Positions 17,200 through 26,043 of a stretch of DNA of 64,000 bases are shown here, piece by piece (the stretch's first letter is position 1; the number at the start of each line of letters is the position of its first letter). The DNA lies in the NCBI RefSeq assembly GCF_000718305.1, contig NZ_JOFQ01000023.1:66662-130661 (forward strand), in the 5' to 3' direction. The notes below the pieces were generated by a model. It saw only the letters and a list, made by a program, of their open reading frames with translations, was not told the DNA's origin and searched no databases. The translations under genes were made by a program, and so were the position numbers. Source of the stretch: Streptomyces niger (GTDB lineage: Bacteria > Actinomycetota > Actinomycetes > Streptomycetales > Streptomycetaceae).

Positions 17200-17482
17200 G
17201 GCCGGCGCCAAGAGCGAAGAGCGCCGGCCACTGACGTGCTGGGCCGCCCGGGATGGATCTACGCGGCCACGGCGGGAGCGGCCTGGACGTGGCAGAACAG
17301 CCGTTCTGGCGAGCACGCGGCATTCGAGCGCGCTCACATCTGGCCGCACGCCGTGGACGCAGATCCTTGACGCGGTCCGGCTCGTCCCTACCGACGAAGT
17401 TGCGGCCGTCACCGCCGACCAGTTGCGGGCAGTGGTCGAGCGCCTGGTCGCAGCCGGACAGACGGTCACTGATCACGCTTAA
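17200..17482 (+). pseudogene. transposase remnant
   Basis: Three plus-strand frames hold consecutive pieces: GLDVAEQPFWRARGIRARSH, then LAARRG, then ILDAVRLVPTDEVAAVTADQ and LRAVVERLVAAGQ. Together they match the N-terminal third of a transposase type that I recall as frequent in Streptomyces. Frameshifts separate the pieces, and the catalytic region is absent. Confidence 0.5.
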
Positions 17483-17545
17483 ATGGTGGCCACGGCCTCG
17501 CACACCGGCTGAGGTCGACGGATGTAACTCGAAGGGATGTAATTC

Positions 17546-17827
17546 ATGGCCAAGGCTTCTGCACGTCACATTCTCGTGCCCTCTGAAGACAAGGCGAATG
17601 AGCTGAAGGCTCAGCTTGGCGCTGGAGCAGATTTCGCTGAGGTCGCCAAGTCGAACTCCACCTGCCCGTCCGGGCGCCAGGGTGGTGACCTCGGTTCGTT
17701 CAGCCCGGGGCAGATGGTTCCCGAGTTCGACACAGTCGTCTTCTCCGCCCCCCTCAACACGGTCCAGGGGCCGGTGAAAACCCAGTTCGGGTTTCACCTC
17801 ATCGAGGTGACCAGCCGCCAGGACTGA
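17546..17827 (+). CDS. ppiC: stand-alone parvulin peptidyl-prolyl isomerase (Par10/PpiC type)
   Basis: 93 aa, the whole protein being one parvulin domain. It opens MAKASARHILVPSEDKANEL and contains the signature CPSGRQGGDLGSFSPGQMVP, then FDTVVFSAPL and the closing QFGFHLIEV. The active-site His (ARHILV), the catalytic Cys (STCPSG) and the final His (GFHLIEV) are present. It is the same size and pattern as E. coli Par10 (PpiC), a cytoplasmic prolyl isomerase. Most actinobacterial parvulins I know are longer exported lipoproteins; this one has no signal peptide. AAGGGATG precedes the ATG. It is monocistronic, flanked by a transposase remnant, which suggests it may be imported. Confidence 0.9.
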   Translation: MAKASARHILVPSEDKANELKAQLGAGADFAEVAKSNSTCPSGRQGGDLGSFSPGQMVPEFDTVVFSAPLNTVQGPVKTQFGFHLIEVTSRQD

Positions 17828-18708
17828 CGCGATGGCTGCCTGTACAGCAGAGCTGTCGACGACCCGTACGCCTGCGCCTGCCTCTCTCACATCCGACTGA
17901 GGTGTTCCGCCAGGCATGACGCCACGGCCCGCCCCCACCACTGGGCCGGACGGGTGAACCGGACGGGTGGCCGGACGGGCCGTGGCGTGTGCGTCGCGTA
18001 TCCCCTACGCAGCGCAGCAACTGAGCACCCCGAGCTGGACAGATCCACCGCGGAGCATGCCGCCGCCCTCGACGCGTACGCCGCCCGCGAAGGCCTGCGT
18101 GCGTCAACCGGTGGCGTGACGCATCGTCACCGGGGCGCAGCAGCGAGAACTCGGCGTTGCGGTCAGTGCATCAGGACTCGGCGAGGTAAGCCTGCGTGAG
18201 CTTCGCATGCGGACGCTCATGGAGGCCAAGGGCAAGGCCGAGACCAAGACCGAGACCGAGGACAAGGCCGTGGGCGGGCAGGGGAAGGCCGTGGGCAGGG
18301 AAAGGCCGCACTGTGTGCACTGCTTTGTCCTCTGTCCTCCGGTTTACCCTCTGCCCTCCGGCCCGGGCTCATTCGTCGGAAACCGCTTCCCGAAACCAGC
18401 TGCGGGCAATCCCCCGCCGGGGCGACTCGACGCCGTTCGAATGACCCGCGGAGCCAGCAATGGCCGTACATCGGGCCAGGTGCACACATGAGAACACGTG
18501 TTCGCTGTATACCCGTTACCCGGCCCTTCTCGGGGTCGTTTCTGGAGCACCTGTACCCCTCGCCCATCCATACGGAGGACGCCTTGGCGCTTACCCCTGT
18601 TCATGTGTCCGGACCGGCCGGAATCGAACGGCTCCGTGTTGGCGTGCCGCCGGCCCCCAGGAGAGGGCGCCGCCTTGACGCTGCAGCGAGCCTTGCGGCC
18701 GACGGGGC
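17828..18708. other. gene-poor stretch with possible coding remnants
   Basis: No intact gene. The plus strand shows short protein-like runs in different frames (DRSTAEHAAALDAYAAREGL at about 18040, GEVSLRELRMRTLMEAKG at about 18190). These suggest a dead gene I cannot name. A 12-bp-type purine repeat (ACCGAGACCGAG-like) follows at about 18225-18300, again at the end of the possible coding piece. Confidence 0.35.
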
Positions 18709-20847
18709 GTGGTCGGCATGAACAAGCCGCCGCAGGAATCCCGTACGGGCACCGCACGCACCTCGCGCAGCGGCCACGCCCCGTCGACCGAGCCGTCCGA
18801 CCAAGACCAGCCCGCCCACTCCGCCTACTCCGCCCAGCCCGACCAGTCCGACCAGTCCGCGGAAAGAACCAGCGTCGACCTCGGCGCTTCGCCGGGAGAC
18901 GGGGTGACGGTGCCCCAGCAGACCACGCGCCGCACCGTCGAGGGCGAGGACGGTGCCGACGGGGCGGAGATGCGGTACGTGGATCTGACCGGGAGCCGGG
19001 AGGCTGCCGGCAGGTCGATCCGGCTACTGGACATGGCCCGGCGCCTGCCACGGCTGGTCCGACGTTCCCTGGCACTGGCCTGGCGGGTGGACCGGCCGGC
19101 GACCGTGGGGCTCCTGGTCTGCCAAACACTGTCGGGCATCATGCAGGCACTGGGGTTGGTCGCGATCAGCGGCACCTTGACCGCGCTGCTGTCCGGCGGG
19201 GATGTCTTCCAGCGGTTGCTGGAGGCGTGGCCGTCCATTCTGCTCCTCGCCGGGGCCGCCGGTGCGCGAGCAGTGATGGGAATCGCCGTGAACTGGCTCT
19301 CCTCCCGGTTATCTCCGCTGATGACGCGCGAGGCCGAGCAAATGCTGCTCGACGGCTGCACCGAAGTGGAACTGAGCGCCTATGACGAACCGGACTTCAA
19401 CCGCGACCGCGAAGCCGCCGACCGGGGTGCCCAAGTCACCGGGGATCTGATCAACGAGGGGCAGGACCTGATCGCCTCCGCCGCCTCCTTCCTCGCCGGC
19501 GCAGTCGTGCTGGCCGGCGTGCACCCGGTGTTGCTGCCGTTGCTGGTGGCCGCCAGCCTGCCGCAGGCCATCTCCCAGGTCAGCGCCGCCAGGGTGCGCT
19601 ACCTGGCCAACCTGCGCAGCAACGGCGACAACCGGATGCTGTCCGTACTGCGCTGGCACATCTACACCCGGGATGCCGCCGACCAGATCCGTGCCGGGAC
19701 CATGGCCTCCTTCCTCTCCGGCCGATACCGGCGCACGGTCTCCCGCATCAACCGCGAGGACCGCGCCGCCGCCGATCAAGGGGCCCGGTACTCCCTGGTG
19801 GGCGCGGTCTGCGGCGGGCTTGGCTCGGCGATCGTGTGGGCGGCGGTGGTGTGGCTGCTGGCCACCGGCCGCATCAGCGTCGGCCGGGCCGGCGCGGCCG
19901 TGTTCGCCCTGCAAACGGCAGGTCAGTCCGTGCGCGGGCTCGTCGCCATCGGATCCCGGGCTGTACGCACCGGGCTGTACATGGACGACTGGACCGGATT
20001 CTTGGACCGGGCCGGTGGGTTTCGTATGCAGCGCGGCACCCACCGCCCCGAACCGCCGGCGAAAATCGAGATCAAGTCGCTCTCCCACCGGTACGCAGGC
20101 AAGGGCCGCAACGCACTGTCCGACCTCTCGCTCACATTGCACCGCGGTGAGGTGACCGCGCTGGTGGGTCTCAACGGTTCGGGCAAGTCAACACTGTCCA
20201 AGCTGGTCAGCGGTCTGTATCTGCCGACCGAGGGAGAGGTGTTGTGGGACGGGGTCAGCACCCGGGACACCGATCCGCAGGCGCTGTGGCAGCAGGTGGC
20301 GCTGGTGCCGCAGGACTACGCCCGGTGGCCGCTGACGGCGCGAGAGAACGTCACGCTCGGGCAGCCCTCGCCGCGTGGGGATGCGGCGGTCCACGAAGCT
20401 TGCGAGGCCGCCGGTGCGGACGCCGTCATCGCCACGCTCGGCGCCGGTCTGGACACCCTGCTCGCCCGGGAGTGGCTCAGCGGGGAGGAACTGAGCGGCG
20501 GACAGTGGCAACGCATCGCGCTGGGAAGGGCCTTCTTCCGCGAAGCCGGGCTTCTGGTCCTCGACGAGCCGACCGCCAACCTCGACCCCCCGACCGAGTA
20601 CCAGATCTTCCAGCGGCTGCGGGGTCTCGCGCAGGACCGCGTGGTGTTGCTCGTGACCCACCGCATCACCAACGTCGCCGTTGCCGACCGGATCGTGGTC
20701 CTCGACGAGGGACGCATCGTGCAGGAAGGCACCTACCAGGAACTCGCCCGCCAGCCGGGCCACTTCCAGCAGCTGCTGTCCTACCAGGTCACCTCCGACA
20801 CCATCCCCGCCCGGAGCGAAAGCAGGCAGGACCCGGCCCCCGCCTGA
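18709..20847 (+). CDS. ABC exporter, fused permease and ATPase
   Basis: A 712-aa half-transporter (GTG 18709; ATG 18718 is an equally possible start). A hydrophilic Ser/Asp/Gln-rich N-terminus of about 100 aa precedes five or six membrane helices (about 125-420). The ATPase carries Walker A GLNGSGKST (about 486), Q-loop VALVPQDYARWP, signature LSGGQWQRIALGRAF (about 594), Walker B LLVLDEPTANLD (about 614) and H-loop VTHR (about 648). It works as a homodimer or with a partner. There is no peptidase C39 domain, so it is not a leader-cleaving bacteriocin exporter. A TTA codon at 19309-19311 suggests bldA-dependent expression. The substrate is unknown. Confidence 0.9.
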   Translation: MVGMNKPPQESRTGTARTSRSGHAPSTEPSDQDQPAHSAYSAQPDQSDQSAERTSVDLGASPGDGVTVPQQTTRRTVEGEDGADGAEMRYVDLTGSREAAGRSIRLLDMARRLPRLVRRSLALAWRVDRPATVGLLVCQTLSGIMQALGLVAISGTLTALLSGGDVFQRLLEAWPSILLLAGAAGARAVMGIAVNWLSSRLSPLMTREAEQMLLDGCTEVELSAYDEPDFNRDREAADRGAQVTGDLINEGQDLIASAASFLAGAVVLAGVHPVLLPLLVAASLPQAISQVSAARVRYLANLRSNGDNRMLSVLRWHIYTRDAADQIRAGTMASFLSGRYRRTVSRINREDRAAADQGARYSLVGAVCGGLGSAIVWAAVVWLLATGRISVGRAGAAVFALQTAGQSVRGLVAIGSRAVRTGLYMDDWTGFLDRAGGFRMQRGTHRPEPPAKIEIKSLSHRYAGKGRNALSDLSLTLHRGEVTALVGLNGSGKSTLSKLVSGLYLPTEGEVLWDGVSTRDTDPQALWQQVALVPQDYARWPLTARENVTLGQPSPRGDAAVHEACEAAGADAVIATLGAGLDTLLAREWLSGEELSGGQWQRIALGRAFFREAGLLVLDEPTANLDPPTEYQIFQRLRGLAQDRVVLLVTHRITNVAVADRIVVLDEGRIVQEGTYQELARQPGHFQQLLSYQVTSDTIPARSESRQDPAPA

Positions 20848-20892
20848 GGCGCCCCGACGCGCAGTGCTACTGCGGCTATGGTCCGGGCTCGG

Positions 20893-20930
20893 TTCGTACG
20901 TTCCCCGTCGTACGTTCCCCGTCGTACGTC
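20893..20930. repeat. 14-bp repeats downstream of the ABC gene
   Basis: CGTACGTTCCCCGT is repeated two to three times in tandem, about 45 bp after the ABC transporter stop. Confidence 0.7.
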
Positions 20931-20937
20931 CCGCAGC

Positions 20938-21209
20938 CCGGACAACACCGAGTTCACCCTCTGCACCGACCCCGCCGAACGCACTGCCTTCCTGCAGCGA
21001 GTACTCACCGCCGGAAAGCGGAAAGCCGGACAGCCGGACAGCCGGCTGCGCGTGGTGCTGGCGCTGCGCGCGGGCTTCTTCGGCCGCTGTACCGAGCATT
21101 GGGACCCGGCCACCGCTCTCAACAACGCCCCCTCCTGGTGGGCCCGATGAGCGCGGCGCGGATCGGCGCGGAGCACGCCCCGCAGGGACAGGCGGCGCTC
21201 ACTGTGTGA
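20938..21209 (+). pseudogene. fragment of an nSTAND/WD40-type ATPase
   Basis: The plus strand reads DPAERTAFLQRVLTAGKRK, SRLRVVLALRAGFFGRCTEH, ALNNAP, then shifts frame to LLVGPMSAARIG. In nSTAND1 proteins of Streptomyces I recall the same run: RVVIAVRADFYGRCAEH, LLVGPMS. The Walker motifs upstream and the repeats downstream are absent, so it is a short dead fragment. Confidence 0.5.
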
Positions 21210-21647
21210 CCGCACCAGCCGGCCTACCGACTGGCACGAGCCCCCTTGCGCCAAACAGCGTCGCTGCATCGCCCCACCGCCCCATCGCCCCATCACCCCC
21301 GCCGCTGAGCACACTCGGGATACGCACCTTCACATGGAACGCACCACTTCGGAATGTGCCGCTTCCGGACGCGCCGCTATGGAACGCACCGCTCCGGTAA
21401 CTGGCGGCGCATCCCACATCGGGATGAGCCGCCAGTCAGAGGCGGCGCACAGGGGCAAGCACTCCGGCTGGCAGGGGGCTGCCGACCAGGACAGCCACAC
21501 CCCCGACGAGCCACTTCCGCCGGCCGTCTCGTCCCCCGCGCCTCCGCAGCAGTGGTGGAAGCCATGCTCGACACCCGCGGCCCGGCCGTGCCACGAAGTC
21601 ACCTGCCTGGGCCACTTTCCACACAGACGACCCGGCCGAGAGATAGG
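21210..21647. other. gene-poor stretch
   Basis: No gene recognised. A 15-bp-type imperfect repeat around GGAACGCACC(G/A)C lies at about 21333-21395, and the CGCCCCATCGCCCCATCACC microrepeat at about 21282-21300. Confidence 0.5.
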
Positions 21648-21699
21648 CCGGGCGGGTGGACGGACGGGCAGACGGACGGACGGGCAGACGGACAGGTCA
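21648..21699. repeat. GGACGGGCAGAC-type array at PIG-L stop codon
   Basis: Tandem units of GGACGGGCAGAC and GGACGGAC fill 21655-21697 and run directly into the stop codon (minus-strand TGA, 21697-21699) of the deacetylase gene. Confidence 0.75.
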
Positions 21700-22533
21700 G
21701 CGCAGTCCGGCGAAGAGGTCGTTCTCGGGTACGGCCGCGCCGGTGGCGTCCTTGACGCGTACGAAGGTCTCCATGCCCATCAACTCGCCGAACCTCTCCT
21801 TACCCATCTTGAGGAAGAAGATGTTCTCGCCCTGACTGGCGTGCGCGGCCAGCGCATCGAACTTCTGACCGCTGAATGCGGTGGTGTCCACCCATGTGGT
21901 GATCTCATCGTCGGGAAGGCCGAGCTCGGCTATCGCGGCGGCCTCGGCAGGATCCGGCTCCGGCATGTCCTCACCGAACTCGCGCATGATCTCCCCGAAC
22001 CGCTGCAACCCCGACCGGGGCATCGTCGTCCAGTACACCTTCGGCGTCAGCTCGGTCGTCATCTCCAGCGCCGCCATCGTGATGCGGTGGGCCTGGATGT
22101 GGTCGGGGTGGCCGTAGAAGCCGTTCTCGTCGTAGGTGACGACCACGTCGGGTCGGTAATGCCGCATGAGTTCCGCGAGTCGGGCGGCACCTTCCTCCAC
22201 AGGGGTCTGCCAGAAGGATCCGGGGGCGTCGTTGCTCGGCCAGCCCATCATTCCGGAGTCGGCGTAGTCCAGCATTTCCAGGTCGCTGATCTTCAGGGCC
22301 TCACAGCTCGCCTCGAGTTCTCGACGGCGCATCAGGGCAACGGCCGCCGGATCGTGTCCGGGGTCGCTCGGCTTCACACCCCCCGGCCCGTCACCGCAAC
22401 CGCCGTCGGTACACGTCACGAGAACCGTGCGGATGCCTTCCGCCGCATACTGCGCAAGGATTCCTCCGGTCGAGGTGGCCTCGTCGTCGGGGTGGGCGTG
22501 TACGGCCATGAGCGTCAAGGGCCGGTCAGTCAT
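21697..22533 (-). CDS. PIG-L family deacetylase (Mca/MshB-like)
   Basis: 278 aa from ATG 22533, which has GGAGG upstream; a longer open frame reaches 22830 but without family similarity. The zinc motif AHPDDEA is at residues about 12-18. A second metal/active-site motif, YDENGFYGHPDH, is at about 135-146. The family removes N-acetyl or amide groups from glucosamine-inositol conjugates, including mycothiol biosynthesis (MshB), mycothiol conjugate detoxification (Mca) and tailoring of natural products. TCTDGGCGDGPGG differs from the usual Mca text, so I leave the substrate open. It is transcribed leftward and divergently from the methyltransferase at 23162. A repeat array abuts the stop. Confidence 0.85.
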   Translation of the reverse strand: MTDRPLTLMAVHAHPDDEATSTGGILAQYAAEGIRTVLVTCTDGGCGDGPGGVKPSDPGHDPAAVALMRRRELEASCEALKISDLEMLDYADSGMMGWPSNDAPGSFWQTPVEEGAARLAELMRHYRPDVVVTYDENGFYGHPDHIQAHRITMAALEMTTELTPKVYWTTMPRSGLQRFGEIMREFGEDMPEPDPAEAAAIAELGLPDDEITTWVDTTAFSGQKFDALAAHASQGENIFFLKMGKERFGELMGMETFVRVKDATGAAVPENDLFAGLR

Positions 22534-23161
22534 GAAACAGTCCTCCTGCGGACATCCGTCTTGTTCCTGGTGCTCTTGTTCCTGGTGCACGGTGGGCGTA
22601 CCGCGTCCCTGTGGCCCGGATCCTGGTCGGGCGGATGACCTCGTGGTCTCCGTATTCCCCGCCTGTGCGGCGCCGGTCCATCGATCGATGCAACCGTGCC
22701 GACCGGACCGGTTGTTCCCGGCGCGGCGGTGGCGGCCTTGGTTTTCCAGGCGCCGGCGTTTCCAGGCGAACGAGGTACGGGGGCGACCTGCCGTCTCAGA
22801 GCCATGTCGGGTCCGACTTTCTTCCGGCACCAGCCGCGGAATTTCGGCACGGAATTCAAGACCCTACAAGAGGTGTCGCTTCTCAATTTCCATGGCGCGT
22901 TCACGTAGTGCTACAGGGGCGCGGTATCGCTCGTGCTCGTGCCGACTCGACCGCGCCGACCGTGCGCGGGTCACGCGCCCTCGCGACGGATGACGCCACT
23001 CCGGTAGCTTCCTCGGTACAGACCGTGACGACCCTGGGGTGTCCAGTGGACCAAGGCGCAACCGATGCAAAACACCGTTCACCCATCGGAGACGACGGCC
23101 AACAACCCGGCCGCCCCATCCCGCCACCCGAGCCCACACCACCCCCAGCCCCGGAACGCCG
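22534..23161. other. divergent intergenic region
   Basis: Separates the PIG-L and methyltransferase genes. No gene recognised and no clear operator seen. Confidence 0.45.
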
Positions 23162-24397
23162 GTGACGACGCACAGCGCCCCACCCGAGACCAGTCGGCTG
23201 CTCGCCGAAGTCGCCGACTGGCTCGGCCACCCCGTCCCACCCGAGTGGCAACGCGCCCTGCACCAAGTGCCCCGGCACCTGTTCCTGCCCGACCGGATCT
23301 GGCTCCGAGACGGGACCGGCGGCTACACCCCTTGCGACCGCAGCGCCTCGCCCGACCACAGCGCCTCCCCCGACCGCAACGCCTCCCCCGACCGCAGCGC
23401 CTCGCCCAACCGTTGGTGGCACGCCGCCTACAGCGACATCCCTCTGATCACCGCGCTCCACATGGAGGAGGACGGCTACCAGCAGCCGCTGTCCTCCGCC
23501 TCTGCCCCCGGCACCGTCCTCGGCATGCTGGAAGCAGCACACCTCGCCGACGGCCACACGGTCCTGGAGATCGGCACCGGTACCGGCTACCACGCAGCCC
23601 TCCTCTCCGCCCGCCTCGGCCCGGAGAACGTCACCAGCATCGAAGTGGACACTGCCCTCGCCGAGACCGCCCGTGCCAACCTCACGGCAGCCGGTCACAC
23701 CCCGACCGTCGTCACCGGCAACGGCGCCCACGGACACCCGCCCGCCGCCCCCTACGACCGGATCATTTCCACCTGCTCCGTACGCGCCGTTCCTGCGGCC
23801 TGGCTCGCCCAGACCCGCCCCGGCGCCCGCATCATCACCCCATGGAGCAGCGCCTGGATCAGTTATGGCACGCTCGCCCTCACCCGGCACGACGACGGCA
23901 GTGCGAGCGGCCCCTTCGCCCCCTACGGCGCCTACATGACGATGCGCGGGCAGCGCCCGGACGTCGAACTCGAACGCGACCTTCTCCGCCCCGGGCAGAA
24001 GCCGGACCGTGCCATGAGCTCTCTCTCCCCCTGGCAAGTCGCCGGCGAGAACTACGACGCTCAGTTCGCCATCGGCCTCCGCGCCCCCGACGTGTGGCAC
24101 TCCTGGGATACGGAGACCGACCAGGCCCACGTCCGACTGTGGCTCGCCGACGACGACGCCACCTCGTGGGCCGCCATCGACTACGACGGCCAGCAGCTCG
24201 ATACCTTCGCCGTCCAACAGCACGGGCCACGCCACCTCTGGAACGAGATCGAAGCCGCACACAATGACTGGGTCCGAGCCGGCCGACCGGACGTCCACCA
24301 GCACCGCCTCACCGTCACTCCGGACGGGCACGGCAGCGTACGGCACACCGTCCGCGCGCGAGCAGCGACAGCAAACCCACCGCGACCGTCATCCTGA
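23162..24397 (+). CDS. PCMT-like SAM-dependent methyltransferase
   Basis: About 411 aa from GTG 23162 (weak ribosome-binding site). The N-terminal helix EWQRALHQVPRHLFLPDRIW and the SAM motif VLEIGTGTGYHAALLSARLG (about 140-160) place it with protein-L-isoaspartate O-methyltransferases. The later NVTSIEVDTALAETARANL and PYDRIISTCSVRAVPAAWLA segments agree. The extended C-terminus (about 230-411) matches the subgroup I recall from ATP-grasp peptide-modifying clusters, but no ATP-grasp gene or precursor is present here. The natural substrate is therefore unknown. An in-frame array of four 18-bp units (SASPDR type) lengthens the loop after GGYTPC. Confidence 0.82.
   Translation: MTTHSAPPETSRLLAEVADWLGHPVPPEWQRALHQVPRHLFLPDRIWLRDGTGGYTPCDRSASPDHSASPDRNASPDRSASPNRWWHAAYSDIPLITALHMEEDGYQQPLSSASAPGTVLGMLEAAHLADGHTVLEIGTGTGYHAALLSARLGPENVTSIEVDTALAETARANLTAAGHTPTVVTGNGAHGHPPAAPYDRIISTCSVRAVPAAWLAQTRPGARIITPWSSAWISYGTLALTRHDDGSASGPFAPYGAYMTMRGQRPDVELERDLLRPGQKPDRAMSSLSPWQVAGENYDAQFAIGLRAPDVWHSWDTETDQAHVRLWLADDDATSWAAIDYDGQQLDTFAVQQHGPRHLWNEIEAAHNDWVRAGRPDVHQHRLTVTPDGHGSVRHTVRARAATANPPRPSS
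23335..23406. repeat. in-frame 18-bp array inside the methyltransferase
   Basis: Four exact-length 18-bp units at 23335, 23353, 23371 and 23389 encode D(R/H)(S/N)ASP. The array lies between the N-terminal helix and the Trp-Trp that starts the next block. Confidence 0.9.
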
Positions 24398-24560
24398 CCA
24401 GCTCTGGGCATGCCAGCACGCCGCCTCGCTCTCCTGCGGCCGACCCCGCCTCCCCCCGCAGTCCCACGTGCCCTCCGCACCGTCGTGCAACAGATACAGG
24501 GCGCGCAGCGCAGGCGGCAGCGATACGCCAAGGGCCCAGGGGGATGGGTAGGGCGGCCGG
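24398..24560 (-). pseudogene. possible SUKH/SMI1-like fragment
   Basis: The minus strand reads LGVSLPPALRALYLLHDGAE, a phrase like the start of SMI1/KNR4 (SUKH) proteins, then loses similarity. Too short to be sure. Confidence 0.25.
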
Positions 24561-24707
24561 ACGTCCTCGCCTGCTGGCGCCCCGGTACGGACATACGGAG
24601 TACGGACGTACGGACGCTCCGCCTGCCACCGGGACGGAATGGAGTCGCGCACGGCCAGCCGGGTCAGCAGAGCCAGTAGGGCCGCGCCAAGAGAGGCCGT
24701 CCGTGCC

Positions 24708-24794
24708 GTCGACGCCTACGGTGGGCACAACGCACCCCACCGTCGACGCCTACGGTGCACAACGCACCCCGTTACGGTGGGCACAGCGCACCCC
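24708..24794. repeat. three direct repeats upstream of SDR gene
   Basis: TACGGTGGGCACAACGCACC and near copies occur three times (within 24708-24738, 24742-24770, 24773-24794), the first two preceded by GTCGACGCC. They end 32 bp before the SDR start codon, so they could be regulator sites or simple duplication. Confidence 0.75.
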
Positions 24795-24826
24795 ATGTAC
24801 GTGTCGGCGGTTGAGGGAGTGGTTCC

Positions 24827-25837
24827 ATGGCGGCCGCGAAGAGCCCGCTGCACGGCAGGACGGCAGTCGTCACGGGAGCAGCGCGCGGGCTGGGCCGGGC
24901 GATGGCCCGGGACCTGTCCGGGCGCGGCGCGAAGGTCGCCCTCCTGGGCCGCGAGGAACAGACACTGGCGGAGGTCCGCGAGTCCCTGCCGGGCGAATCC
25001 TGGTGCTGGGAGGTCGACGTCACCGATGACGGCGGGATGGCTCGGACCGCCGAGGAGATCCGCGAGCGGTTCGGGCTCCCTTCCGTCGTCGTGGCCAACG
25101 CGGGCGTGGCGGAAGGCGGCCCCTTCGCGGAGTCCGACCCTGCCACCTGGCGGCGGGTGATCGAGGTGAACCTCATCGGCAGTGCCGTCACCGCCCGTAC
25201 CTTCCTCCCCTCCCTCCTCGCCACCCACGGATACTTCCTGCAGATCGCCTCGCTCGCGGCCATCGGCGCCGCCCCCATGATGAGCGCGTACTGCGCTTCC
25301 AAGGCCGGCGTGGAGTCCTTCGCCCACTCGCTGCGCGCGGAAGTGGCACACCGCGGGGTGGGCGTCGGCATCGCCTATATCAACTGGACCGATACCGACA
25401 TGATCCGCGACGCCGACCAGCACGTGGTCCTACGGGAGCTGCGCGGCCACATGCCACCGCCGGCCCGCAAGGTGTATCCGGTGGCGCACGTCGCCGGCTG
25501 GCTGGTCGGCGCGATCGAACGCCGGCGGCCGGCGGTGTACCAGCCGGCCTGGCTGCAGGCGACCCAACTGGTACGGGCTGCCATACCGTCCGTCGTCACG
25601 ATGCTCTCCCGCCGCGAGCTGCCGCGCCTCATCGACAAGGGGTCCTTCGACGCGACCGGCCTCCTCGGCGCGGGCGGCCGCGCCGACAGTATGTCGGGCG
25701 CCAGCAGCGCAACAGACACGCGTAGCTCGAGAGGCACAGACAACGCGAGAGGCACTGGTAGCGCGGGAAGCACGGGTAGCGCGAAAGGCACTGATAGCCC
25801 GAGAGGCGCTGGCAGTACCGGGCGACGTCCCGGATGA
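24827..25837 (+). CDS. SDR family oxidoreductase with repetitive tail
   Basis: A 336-aa protein with GAGGGAG before the ATG. The SDR core covers about residues 1-250: cofactor motif TGAARGLG (about 16-23), VVVANAGVA, ASLAAIGAAPMMSAYCASKA with catalytic Ser, Tyr and Lys, and INWTDTDMIRDA in the substrate lobe. After about residue 285 the sequence becomes a low-complexity Ser/Gly/Thr/Arg tail (ARGTGSAGSTGSAKGTDSPR) encoded by imperfect 15-18-bp DNA repeats. The tail is not part of the SDR fold and looks like a recent repeat expansion that added residues up to the stop. Substrate unknown. Confidence 0.87.
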   Translation: MAAAKSPLHGRTAVVTGAARGLGRAMARDLSGRGAKVALLGREEQTLAEVRESLPGESWCWEVDVTDDGGMARTAEEIRERFGLPSVVVANAGVAEGGPFAESDPATWRRVIEVNLIGSAVTARTFLPSLLATHGYFLQIASLAAIGAAPMMSAYCASKAGVESFAHSLRAEVAHRGVGVGIAYINWTDTDMIRDADQHVVLRELRGHMPPPARKVYPVAHVAGWLVGAIERRRPAVYQPAWLQATQLVRAAIPSVVTMLSRRELPRLIDKGSFDATGLLGAGGRADSMSGASSATDTRSSRGTDNARGTGSAGSTGSAKGTDSPRGAGSTGRRPG

Positions 25838-26043
25838 CGTCCCTGTACGCCTAGAGCTACGGCGTCGGCATCACCGACCGCGACCACAGCCAGAGCTTCC
25901 CACCCCGTCCCGAATCCGCCGCGACTGCGCACCATGGCCGTGGCCGGCTGGCTTGTAGTCCTCCCCCGCGCCCAGAGAACATCGGTGACACCTGACACCT
26001 GACACCGTCGGACAGTTCAGCGTCTCCGGTCGTCAGATGCCGG
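25838..26043. other. short intergenic region
   Basis: Nothing recognised beyond a GACACCTGACACCTGACACC microrepeat at about 25987-26007. Confidence 0.5.

Noticed and set aside
15669..17231. 520-aa frame opposite the second P450
   Set aside because: Antisense shadow; the P450 motifs are on the plus strand.
17954..18199. Recombinase-like small gene
   Set aside because: Only a short helix-like stretch; no catalytic Ser region and no frame continuity, so kept as a possible remnant only.
18709..20847. Lanthipeptide or bacteriocin export cluster
   Set aside because: The ABC protein lacks a C39 peptidase domain and no precursor or modification enzyme lies nearby.
22901..24346. 481-aa frame opposite the methyltransferase gene
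   Set aside because: Gly/Val-rich shadow of a high-GC gene with no family motifs; the plus strand carries the real one.
23162..24397. Graspetide (ATP-grasp peptide) cluster
   Set aside because: The methyltransferase resembles those clusters, but no ATP-grasp gene or precursor peptide was found within several kb.
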